From: Flavobacterium sp. BFFFF2
GTDB taxonomy: Bacteria; Bacteroidota; Bacteroidia; Flavobacteriales; Flavobacteriaceae
NCBI GenBank assembly: GCA_002256385.1
Contig: NKJD01000011.1
Location: 23,459-87,458 of the forward strand
Length of the DNA stretch: 64,000 nucleotides
Direction of reading: 5' to 3'
The notes under the pieces were generated by a model. The model was not told where the DNA came from. It did no database searches and worked only from the letters and a program-made list of their open reading frames with translations. Position numbers and translations under genes: made by a program. Numbering within the stretch: the stretch's first letter is position 1; each line of letters opens with the position of its first letter. Shown piece by piece: positions 56,616-64,000 of the stretch.

Positions 56616-57794
56616 TTATAAATCATCATATTTATCACCGAAACTGAAACTGAGTGAAAAACGCAGCGTGTTTTCAAGTGGACTCCGAATGGCTGATGCG
56701 GAAAATAAATAGGACATATCAAATTTGATGGTTGAAAATTTAAATCCAGCACCAATAGAATAAAATCGACGGGCGCCTTTCATTTCACTTTCATGAAAAT
56801 AACCCGCTCGCAATGCAAAGGAGTTTTGGTATAAATATTCTGTACCTACCGAATAGGTAATTTCTTTAAGTTCTTCACTGATGCCATCTGGTGCATCATT
56901 AAACGATTTGAAAATGCCATCAACCCAACCCGTTGATTTGTAATCGTTTACTTTTTTATTGTAAACAGCTAATTCACTGTTGTCAATGACACCATCATTA
57001 TTAATATCATCTTTTGATGGGGGAGTGGGAACTAATAATTTCGTAAATTCTACGTTTACAGCTAGTTTGTTGTATTCGTCAAAAATAAAGTCAAAACCTC
57101 CTCCCACGCGTAAGTTCGAAGGCAAGAAATTGGCATTGATATCTTGGTTGTCATAGCTAATTTTTGGTCCTAAATTCTGGAAATTAAAGCCCCATCGATA
57201 GCGGCCATCAAAACTAGAATAGGCTGCTGTTTCACTTTGATAAAAACCGCTTACATCAACACAAAAACCATTTGCAGCGCTTGCGTCGGTAGTTGCATCG
57301 GCAATTTTTAGATTTGATCTGATGTACCTACCGGCTACTGACATGGCAAATCTTTCGCTCAATTTCAAAGAATAAGAAAGGTCTAAGCTTAACTCATTGG
57401 GCTTCACCACACGGGCTGGATCATCGTAATATGTTCGGAGTTCAATTTCACCCAAACTAAAATAACGCAACGAACCACCAAAGGCACTTTGCTCTCTAAA
57501 TCGGTGGTAAAATGTGGCTTGACTCAATGAAATATCATTGGTAATAGATTGCAAGTAGGGGGTGTAACCTAATGAAAACGCCCATTCATCTTCGGCAAAG
57601 GCGTATTTTGAAGGGTTCCATTGTTGCGAAAAAGCATCGGGTGCTGACCCTACTCCTTGGTCGCCCATACCCGCGGCACGGGCATCAGCAGCTATGAGTA
57701 CAAATGGAACAGCGGTGGTAATGGTTCTAACTTGGGAAATAATAAGTTGGTGGGCCAACAAAAGGGTAAGTATAAATAAAAAGTTTTTTTTCAT
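56616..57794 (-). CDS. porV: Type IX secretion system outer-membrane protein PorV
   Basis: A 392-residue beta-barrel related to FadL. The signal peptide (LFILTLLLAHQLIISQ) is followed by the family start TAVPFVLIAADARAAGMGDQGVGSAPDAFSQQWNPSKY pattern at about 27-65. Many amphipathic strands follow, ending SLSFSFGDKYDDL. PorV shuttles T9SS cargo from the translocon to the attachment complex with PorU. A loop with DINNDGVIDNSELAVYN (EF-hand-like, calcium-binding pattern) is near 265-280. It follows porU by 43 bases. Confidence 0.95.
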   Translation of the reverse strand: MKKNFLFILTLLLAHQLIISQVRTITTAVPFVLIAADARAAGMGDQGVGSAPDAFSQQWNPSKYAFAEDEWAFSLGYTPYLQSITNDISLSQATFYHRFREQSAFGGSLRYFSLGEIELRTYYDDPARVVKPNELSLDLSYSLKLSERFAMSVAGRYIRSNLKIADATTDASAANGFCVDVSGFYQSETAAYSSFDGRYRWGFNFQNLGPKISYDNQDINANFLPSNLRVGGGFDFIFDEYNKLAVNVEFTKLLVPTPPSKDDINNDGVIDNSELAVYNKKVNDYKSTGWVDGIFKSFNDAPDGISEELKEITYSVGTEYLYQNSFALRAGYFHESEMKGARRFYSIGAGFKFSTIKFDMSYLFSASAIRSPLENTLRFSLSFSFGDKYDDL

Positions 57795-57837
57795 TATTCC
57801 ATTAGGGCGTTAAAAAGTTAACAAATATACGACTTTA

Positions 57838-60800
57838 TCAAAGTATTACAAGTTTTTCAATTTTTTCGGTTTTTTGGTTCGACAGGGTCGATCGAACAAA
57901 TAATTTATAGATGTATACCCCTTTGCCAATTCGTTCCCCAAAATCATCTCGACCGTCCCAACTGATTTCCTTGCTCAAAAAGCCATCGGTATAAATGGTC
58001 TGGTTGTGACTCCACACCACCTTTCCGGTTAAGGTCATTACTTGAACTTGTACTTCAAGTGGTTCGTAAGGTTTGTTATGGGAAAACCAAAATTGCGTAT
58101 AAGTGGTAAATGGATTCGGGTAATTTAACACATTTGACAAAGTCAAAGAGGCATCATCTGCCACTACAAATTGGATGGTAGCCGAAGTAGGATTGTTGTA
58201 CACATCCCATGCCCTGAACAGAATTGTATGCAATCCGACCGTTAAATTTCTGAATGGATAGCGAATTTTACCGTGCGTATAATCGTTGAGTGTGGTGTCA
58301 TAATAATCGTTTAAAATATACGGATTTGATTCATTGCCGTCTAAAATAGCCACCATGTCATGTCCGATGCCACTCGCCGTATTCATGCCATTTTCATCTT
58401 CCATGTAAGCCAAAAAAAACGGCGAGGCGCTGGTGATGCCCCCATTGATAAATGATTCATTATTCATGTACAGGCGAACCTTTGGTGGTGTAACATCGCG
58501 GGCCGCCGCCGCATTGACGCCTCCAATTAAAATACTGGTATCATAGCCCGTTTTGTCAAACAACGGATCATTGTTTTTGGCATAAAAGCTGATTTTTCCG
58601 TTTCCAACGGGGATGCGGATGTCACGTGGCACCACAAAACTAAATTGAAAGGTGCCGTTGTTGACACTGGCATTGCCTTTAAAAATGGTTTCACCCAAGG
58701 TGGTAAATGACAAGTTCGTAGCCGTTTGCCCATTGGCATTCACCATGGCATCAACATTGTCATTTCGGAGCGTATTGCGGGTGTTGTTTTTGTCAAAAAT
58801 CTGCACCGCCAAATCACCGTTAAAGCCGGTGTCAATGGTGCCATTGTCACTTTGTATTTCTCCCTCTAGGTGCATAAGCGACAGGGCCTTAAACGTATCA
58901 ACAGCTTGCGAAACAGGTACGCCATTTATTTTGGTAAGCACTACTTTCATTTTCGGAATGGCCAAATGCAAGGCCGGATCGCCTAAACAAGTAACTACAT
59001 TTCTGGAAGTGTTTAAATTTCCAGGTAAATTTTTAGTGCGCCGCAGTGCTTCACCTATGGTTGGATAATCAGAAGAATTGTTCGGAAAAAGGGATTCGGC
59101 CAAGTCATCATTAAAATATTGGGCACTTGACTGACCAATGGTTCGCACCGTGGTGATCATCGCAATGGCGCCCCCACTGGGGTTCATATAAGTGAGTTCG
59201 CCAGCTGAAATACGCTGCGGATCGTCAAATCGGGAAAAGTCGCAGGTGATGGTTACGAACAGCGGGTATTTGTATTGGTTATTTAAGTTTTGGCCATCGT
59301 ACAAATCCCAAATGCGCTCATTGGCCAAACCATCTTCGCCTCCATGGCCTATATAGTTGAATACCAACGCGCCTTTTTCAAACGCATTAAAAATGTCTCG
59401 TTTGGCTTCAGGATACCGATCACCGCCCGACGACGATTCTTGCACATAAGAATCGAGTAAGATTTTTTTAATATTTAAAAAGGGTTTTTCCCTTGCTGTC
59501 CGATCTGACAACCTGTTTTGAAAAAATTGTATTTGGCGGTCGCCAATTTTAAAAGAGTCAGGATCATCAGCAATGTAAGCCACGGAGTTGCGCCACAACC
59601 CATAAGAATTCGATTCGTGGTATTGTTTGATTTTGGTCACCATTTGAGCCGCATTAGAGGTATTAGTTACCAACATTCTGCCAGGGGCAACATCAATTTT
59701 TTGGGAGCTGTTGTCATTGATGTTCCCTTCATTTTCATCCATAAGGCCAAAAAAATCATCGGTCGAAAAGGACGTTTCACCTTTGGTGAGCCCATTAATT
59801 GAGTGGAAAATAGGCACAATATTCGTGTTTCCGCTAATTCGGTTTTTATAATCATAAGACGCATCGCCAAACAAATTGACATACTTGAGCTGTTTACTCG
59901 GATCGGATGCATTGAAATACACGTATTTGATGAAATTCCGAATGGCCGCAATGTCTTGTTTGCCCGATGAAAATTCATGGTAAATGGATTCAAGCGTGAC
60001 CACCCGTGTTTTTAAACCAAAGGTTGTTCGGTGAAATTGGGCCAAATCTTCGGCTTGGGCTGCCAAATAGTTGGGGGTCACAATTAAATATTCCACCTCT
60101 TCAAATTGCCCTTGTTGGTTTTTAAAAATACTTCCTTTTATGTTCTGATTGGCCACTCGTGTCGACCTATCACTTTGAGGCTCATACACATCATTGGGGT
60201 CAAAGGCTACAAAACGATTTGAAATCCCCGCATTGGTTTTAAAAGTAAAACCAGTGGCAGCCGCAGGAATGGCAACAAAGCTGCTTTGATATAGGTCTGT
60301 AATGTCCCAAATATGCGTCAAACCTGTAGTAGACGAAAACTGATAGGCCACCACCCCAGTCGGAAGGCCTTGGGCATTGATTTGAAATGGAAATTGTTTT
60401 CCGATGGCTTTTAAATCGCTGCTGGCGCTCAGTTTAATGTAATCAAGATAACCTTTGGCGGTGGGAATGCCATTGTTATTGTAACTCAATTTAAGGTTGA
60501 TGGTTCCACTTGACGCCAAGGTGGCCGAAAAATAACTTTCGGTGGCCAAATAATCACCTAATCCGCTAATTGATGACGTCCCAACGGATTGCCCATTTGC
60601 TTGAATGGTAAAAAGGGTCGGTGAAACGGCACTTGCCCCAAAATGTATTTTTAATTGTGGTTGGCTGCCAACGGTCAGGGCGGGAAAATCAAAATTAAAT
60701 TCTTGGTCGGATGTAATGCCAAAAAATTCCCCAAACCAAACCCGGCCAAGCTTGCCAATGTTTGACAGATCCACTTCATGAAATCGGTAGTCATCAAATG

Positions 60801-61695
60801 CGGTATAAGTTTGAATAGGCGAGGCGGATGGTTGGCTTAAAGGAGCCATTCTTTTACCAGGTACCGCCTGATTGGTGACATAGTAATATGCTTTGTCGGA
60901 AAATAAATTAAGGTGCGTTTGGTTGTCTTCGTCCCAATGATCGAGGCCTTCGGCGTAAAAATAAAAATAATCACCCCCATCAAAACTGCCATCCGCTTCT
61001 CCGATTCCCATAATGGCATTTTCGGTTAAATCAAATGGGTAATAATCGGCATTTGACAAGGGGGCCATGCGCCCTCCACTGCCGTAAATGGCAATATTTC
61101 TGGGGTCAATGCCATCAACTGTCATGCCCAAACTTCTTAAAAATTCTTTTGAAATTTTATAAATCCCCGAGGTGGTTACATAAAATCGGAACCATTCGCC
61201 GCTGGCCAAAACGGAATTCTGAATAGGAAATACATTGTTGGTGAGGCTGTTTTTTAAAGTGCCAGACTGGATGCTGTATTGCAGTGAATTTACCCGCAGT
61301 ATTTGGCCATTTTCTTTGTAAAATGGATTGAAACGCAGCGACGCAGTAAACTCATTTCTGTTTTTATTTAAGCTAAATTGTGGTTCGAATTTTTGCGGAA
61401 GATTCTGAAATTTGATAGCACCTAAGGCTTCTCTCGGAACCACTTCCGTTGCTACATTGGACCAGCTTAACGCACTGTTTTTGCTCAAATTGACTTCATT
61501 TATATCGGCAACAAATACCATTTGGCCAATGCTTTCAATAAACGTTAAACCTCGCTGTTCAATAGAGGGCAATTGATACATTACGTCGCCGTACTGTTCT
61601 GCTTTAAGGATGCTCCAATTTAAGTTAATAGTGCCTGTTTGTGACCAAATTGCACCACTTATCAAGAAGATTAGGCAATGGATATATTTTTTCAT
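57838..61695 (-). CDS. porU: Type IX secretion system sortase/peptidase PorU
   Basis: The cell-surface gingipain-like protease that removes the C-terminal sorting domain of T9SS cargo and attaches it to the surface. It has 1285 residues with an N-terminal signal peptide. The C25 peptidase domain has its catalytic His in NYIGHGGEDG (His 784) and Cys in VTITCDFSRF (Cys 818). A CTD-like end (VLNYPNPFTTYTQFWFSH, then GKGVYIYKLFV) keeps it on the secretion route. It is followed by porV, the pair seen in many Flavobacteria. A candidate minus-7 box (minus strand TATTTTTG, 61812-61819) gives a leader of about 110 bases. Confidence 0.96.
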   Translation of the reverse strand: MKKYIHCLIFLISGAIWSQTGTINLNWSILKAEQYGDVMYQLPSIEQRGLTFIESIGQMVFVADINEVNLSKNSALSWSNVATEVVPREALGAIKFQNLPQKFEPQFSLNKNRNEFTASLRFNPFYKENGQILRVNSLQYSIQSGTLKNSLTNNVFPIQNSVLASGEWFRFYVTTSGIYKISKEFLRSLGMTVDGIDPRNIAIYGSGGRMAPLSNADYYPFDLTENAIMGIGEADGSFDGGDYFYFYAEGLDHWDEDNQTHLNLFSDKAYYYVTNQAVPGKRMAPLSQPSASPIQTYTAFDDYRFHEVDLSNIGKLGRVWFGEFFGITSDQEFNFDFPALTVGSQPQLKIHFGASAVSPTLFTIQANGQSVGTSSISGLGDYLATESYFSATLASSGTINLKLSYNNNGIPTAKGYLDYIKLSASSDLKAIGKQFPFQINAQGLPTGVVAYQFSSTTGLTHIWDITDLYQSSFVAIPAAATGFTFKTNAGISNRFVAFDPNDVYEPQSDRSTRVANQNIKGSIFKNQQGQFEEVEYLIVTPNYLAAQAEDLAQFHRTTFGLKTRVVTLESIYHEFSSGKQDIAAIRNFIKYVYFNASDPSKQLKYVNLFGDASYDYKNRISGNTNIVPIFHSINGLTKGETSFSTDDFFGLMDENEGNINDNSSQKIDVAPGRMLVTNTSNAAQMVTKIKQYHESNSYGLWRNSVAYIADDPDSFKIGDRQIQFFQNRLSDRTAREKPFLNIKKILLDSYVQESSSGGDRYPEAKRDIFNAFEKGALVFNYIGHGGEDGLANERIWDLYDGQNLNNQYKYPLFVTITCDFSRFDDPQRISAGELTYMNPSGGAIAMITTVRTIGQSSAQYFNDDLAESLFPNNSSDYPTIGEALRRTKNLPGNLNTSRNVVTCLGDPALHLAIPKMKVVLTKINGVPVSQAVDTFKALSLMHLEGEIQSDNGTIDTGFNGDLAVQIFDKNNTRNTLRNDNVDAMVNANGQTATNLSFTTLGETIFKGNASVNNGTFQFSFVVPRDIRIPVGNGKISFYAKNNDPLFDKTGYDTSILIGGVNAAAARDVTPPKVRLYMNNESFINGGITSASPFFLAYMEDENGMNTASGIGHDMVAILDGNESNPYILNDYYDTTLNDYTHGKIRYPFRNLTVGLHTILFRAWDVYNNPTSATIQFVVADDASLTLSNVLNYPNPFTTYTQFWFSHNKPYEPLEVQVQVMTLTGKVVWSHNQTIYTDGFLSKEISWDGRDDFGERIGKGVYIYKLFVRSTLSNQKTEKIEKLVIL

Positions 61696-61958
61696 GTTCC
61701 GACTAACGGTTTAAAGGCGAATTTATTTGAAAACCTAACCTGCAATGGTGCAGTTTGTGCCATGCGCTCCTCCTCATAGATTCAATGCAAAGAAAAGGTT
61801 TACAGCTGCTTCAAAAATAATATTTGTTTTAGGGAATAAAAAATCTATTTTCAACTGAACGAATTGATGGTTCATTGTTCGTTTGATTGAAGATGCTACT
61901 GATCGGGTTTGACTGGTTGGTAAAGCCAAATTCCTTTCCATCTAAATTCGCTTCATAA

Positions 61959-62387
61959 TCCCAAATTATGCATTAGACTTTGTAATGAAACCAACACTTA
62001 CAAGTAGTTTGCATTTGCAAACTCCAATAAAAAAGTTGGTTCTTAATGACCTTAAAAAAACAAATATTAACGCCATTAAAAAGTGAAAATGGCAAAAAAG
62101 CTGGGAGTGCACGGACTTTTTTTACCGCAAGTGTAGCAGAGCTACATTGAGGACAAAAAATTGAAGTGATTTAGACTTTTTTGATTGAAGCGAAAAATGA
62201 GGATTTTTGTTCCAGATTTTAGCTTTTTTGCACTGCATAGCAGCGCTACGGAGTATTAAAAAGCTGAAATATGGGGCGAAAAGACCATTTTGCAGCCAAT
62301 TGAAAAAAGTTTAAATTGCTTCATCAGTACATTTCCAGATTTGCAGTCATTTTTACTTGTAATAAATTTCTAATGCGTAATTTGGGA
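61959..62387 (+). mobile_element. MITE-like element, copy B (long form)
   Basis: Ends TCCCAAATTATGCATTAGA (left) and, reverse-complemented, TCCCAAATTACGCATTAGA (right) match at 18 of 19 positions. TAA flanks both sides, a probable 3-bp target duplication. The internal hairpins match copy A: AACCAAC (61989-61995) with GTTGGTT (62035-62041) around AGTTTGC and GCAAACT, and TGTAGC-AGA-GCTACA. It has about 160 bases (about 62160-62320) absent from copy A. No coding frame. The rest of the 61696-62453 gap (61696-61958) shows only the candidate porU promoter. Confidence 0.8.
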
Positions 62388-62402
62388 TAATAGAAGTACG
62401 GT

Positions 62403-62434
62403 TTTGCAAAACGAAATAAAAAAAAGTATCTTTC
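62403..62434 (+). promoter_or_regulatory. Promoter of the DUF3667 gene
   Basis: TTTG (62403-62406) and TATCTTTC (62427-62434, one mismatch to TAnnTTTG) are 20 bases apart. It lies just after the right end of MITE copy B; the ATG is at 62454. Confidence 0.45.
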
Positions 62435-62453
62435 GCCGTAAAAAATAAAGAGT

Positions 62454-63398
62454 ATGTCAAAGGCTGCTTTGCGAACCGAAACGGATTGTTTAAATTGTGG
62501 TGCCGAGGTACTTGGCCGATATTGTAGTCAGTGTGGGCAAGAAAATACCCATTCACGGAAATCATTTCACGTCTTGTTTTTGCATTTTTTTGAAGACTTA
62601 ACCCACTATGAAAATGCGTTTTGGAAAACCATTCGCAATTTGCTTTTTAAACCCGCTTCACTAACCCAGTCGTATTTGTCAGGCAAGCGGATGTCTTATT
62701 TGGCGCCGGTTCGCTTGTATATATTTGTCAGTTTTGTTGCTTTTTTTAGTTTTTCATTTTTTTCTAATGTATCTGAAAATACCACACTTAGTACACCAAA
62801 GAAAGCGCCGGTCACCAAGCATAAAAATGACATTTTTTTAACTGATCAATACAATAATATTTCTTCATTAGATTCCATTTACAAAAGTGGCAAAGGAGCA
62901 GGCGGCATGTCAAAGCTCGAATACCTGCTGCACCGCAAAAAAATTCAGATCAATGATACGTACACGGATGACGAATTTGCTGAAAAATTCCAAGAATCGT
63001 TCATTCACAATTTACCCAAAGTACTGATCTTATATATGCCCATTTTTGCCTTTGTGCTTTGGCTGTTTCACGACAAAAAAAAGTGGTACTATTTTGAACA
63101 TGGTATTTTTACCTTGCATTACTTTTCATTTTTGCTGCTGATCCAAATGGTGGTTTTTTATATTAACCTCCTGCTTGATCTTGCCCATTTGGAATGGGTC
63201 GATACCATTTCAACCATCATCACGGTTTTAGCAACCATTTGGATGCTGTATTATTTTTTTCCAGCGCATCACCGCATGTTTGGCGTAAGCCGAAAAAGAT
63301 CGGTATTTTATGGCATTATCATCGGAAGCATTAACGGGATTTTGCTAAGTGCCATCACTATATCGTACTTGGTATATGTTTTATTAAATATCAATTGA
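62454..63398 (+). CDS. DUF3667 membrane protein with N-terminal zinc ribbon
   Basis: A 314-residue protein. The N-terminus has a four-Cys zinc ribbon, CLNCGAEVLGRYCSQCGQ (about 12-29). An amphipathic region follows with FFEDLTHYENAFWKTIRNLLFKPASL, the DUF3667 hallmark, and YLSGKRMSYLAPVRLYIFVS leads into the first membrane segment. Further membrane segments are at about 185-205, 215-245, 255-275 and 285-310. The family is common in Bacteroidota and has no known function. It stands alone between a MITE-like element and repeat fragments. Confidence 0.85.
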   Translation: MSKAALRTETDCLNCGAEVLGRYCSQCGQENTHSRKSFHVLFLHFFEDLTHYENAFWKTIRNLLFKPASLTQSYLSGKRMSYLAPVRLYIFVSFVAFFSFSFFSNVSENTTLSTPKKAPVTKHKNDIFLTDQYNNISSLDSIYKSGKGAGGMSKLEYLLHRKKIQINDTYTDDEFAEKFQESFIHNLPKVLILYMPIFAFVLWLFHDKKKWYYFEHGIFTLHYFSFLLLIQMVVFYINLLLDLAHLEWVDTISTIITVLATIWMLYYFFPAHHRMFGVSRKRSVFYGIIIGSINGILLSAITISYLVYVLLNIN

Positions 63399-63416
63399 TT
63401 TTAGTTAAAAGTTGAA

Positions 63417-63560
63417 AGAAGGCATTAGGCAATAGCCACAAGGCAATAGTTTTTTTATTCGAAAGTCAGAGGGTTTCAAGTAGAGACGCCGTTTATGGCG
63501 TCATTCCGTTTAATAGTGCGGAAAGTTAAAAGTTGAAAGTTATTACATTGTAGCGCATTC
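63417..63560. repeat. Heptamer-repeat fragment and GACGCC hairpin
   Basis: GGCATTA, GGCAATA, GCCACAA, GGCAATA run with 7-base period (about 63423-63451); a reversed relative is near 34706-34735. The hairpin GACGCC (63485-63490), GTTTAT, GGCGTC (63497-63502) follows, and then AAAGTTAAAAGTTG heptamers. Confidence 0.65.
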
Positions 63561-63598
63561 GTTTTTGACTTTTTTTGTAAAATTAATCGTGTTGCTAA

Positions 63599-63879
63599 TT
63601 ATCGTTTAACCGCACGCGTCATTTCACGTTTTCCGATCGGTCCGGGTATTTTGCTGACGGTAAAACCGGCTTCTTTCAGTGCTTTAATGATGGGCGTCCG
63701 ACAGGCATAAGTGACCAAAACACCGCCGTTTTTGAGGGCTTTGTACATTTTTTGAAACATGTTTAATGTCCATAATTCGGGTTGTACCTGAAACCCAAAT
63801 GCGTCAAAATAAATAAGGTCAAATGTATCCTCGTCAGTTATGTTTTCAAAAAAAGCATGTCTTTTGGTGAGTGTAAATA
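63599..63879 (-). pseudogene. mnmD: 3' remnant of mnmD (tRNA 5-methylaminomethyl-2-thiouridine methyltransferase)
   Basis: The last 93 or so codons are present. TLTKRHAFFENITDED is followed by FDLIYFDAFGFQVQPELW, MYKALKNGGVLVTYACR and PGPIGKREMTRAVKR before TAA. This is the C-terminal half of the SAM-dependent methyltransferase MnmD. About 110 N-terminal residues with the SAM-binding GxGxG motif should lie upstream. Instead the sequence becomes unrelated at about 63880, an in-frame TAG appears at about 63929-63927, and an opposite-strand gene begins at 63956. The gene appears cut by an insertion sequence; its 5' part may lie beyond the window. Confidence 0.75.
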
Positions 63880-64000
63880 GGGTCTGCTGAAAAACTTTAA
63901 TCTCTTTGTCACAAAGGATTTTGGGCTATATTTGTGATATTAAGTGCAAGGAAATATGAGTAAACGTTTAAAAAATCGTGCACCTGCTCCAAAATATTGC
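63880..64000 (+). mobile_element. Probable left end of an insertion sequence with the start of a transposase gene
   Basis: The break in mnmD coincides with GGGTCTGCTGAAAAAC (from 63880), which looks like an IS terminal repeat. A strong promoter follows: TTTG (63905-63908) and TATATTTG (63927-63934), 18 bases apart. From 63956 a frame ATGAGTAAACG runs to the window edge, coding MSKRLKNRAPAPKYC. I infer a transposase N-terminus from context; 15 residues cannot prove the family. Confidence 0.55.

Noticed and set aside
61696..61958. Riboswitch or structured leader upstream of porU
   Set aside because: I looked for known conserved cores and strong nested stems; only a candidate minus-7 box was found.

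Overview
The window looks like a chromosomal segment of a Bacteroidota bacterium, most likely order Flavobacteriales. The evidence is the porU-porV-cdd-pdhA-pdhC neighbourhood, a T9SS type A sorting domain, the families DUF349, DUF3667, DUF4920 and DUF5606, and many TAnnTTTG minus-7 boxes without Shine-Dalgarno sequences. No rRNA, tRNA or CRISPR array was recognised. Genus and species cannot be named from the sequence alone.

Layout. 1-4.1 kb (minus strand): a cut glycosyltransferase 2, an LPS-kinase-like protein, an EamA transporter, an LptG-type permease and tgt. 4.1-10.7 kb (plus): a GlcD-like FAD oxidase, a DUF349 protein, a small membrane protein, a lipoprotein, kdsA and a probable outer-membrane protein. 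10.9-15.5 kb (minus): uvrB, an MBL-fold/rhodanese protein with a TauE/SafE exporter (a probable sulfur-handling pair), and a small protein divergent from an XRE-type regulator. 16.3-25.8 kb (plus): S9 peptidase, a PLP cysteine-synthase-like enzyme, pyrG, yidC, truA and an ABC exporter. 25.8-27.9 kb: an AT-rich one-gene insert flanked by a 29-bp direct repeat of the ABC gene's 3' end. Then an unknown secreted protein and recQ (minus), and kdsD-tatC-AhpD-like-lptB (plus).

34-51 kb is a repeat-rich zone. It holds two Rpn-family nuclease/transposase paralogues and two tandem FISUMP-domain proteins. It also holds a dispersed family of about 70-110 bp promoter-plus-hairpin repeats, short double-hairpin elements, 7-bp tandem arrays and a 21-22 bp iteron-like array. 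Housekeeping genes are embedded in it: a sodium:solute symporter, mazG, a DUF5606 gene, def, ruvX, ligA, a decayed toxin-antitoxin pair and rsh. 50.9-63.4 kb: two lipoproteins, ilvE, pdhC-pdhA, cdd, porV-porU and a DUF3667 protein. The right edge carries a 3' remnant of mnmD that appears cut by an incoming insertion sequence.

Functional themes. LPS/outer membrane: LPS-kinase-like protein, LptG-like, kdsA, kdsD, lptB. Type IX secretion: porU, porV, one CTD cargo. Central metabolism: PDH E1-alpha/E2, ilvE. Genome maintenance: uvrB, recQ, ligA, ruvX. Two copies of a MITE-like element with about 19-bp terminal inverted repeats lie at about 16.0 kb and 62.0 kb. The most novel-looking signals are non-coding: the repeat family of the 34-51 kb zone, the iteron-like array and the repeat-flanked insert.
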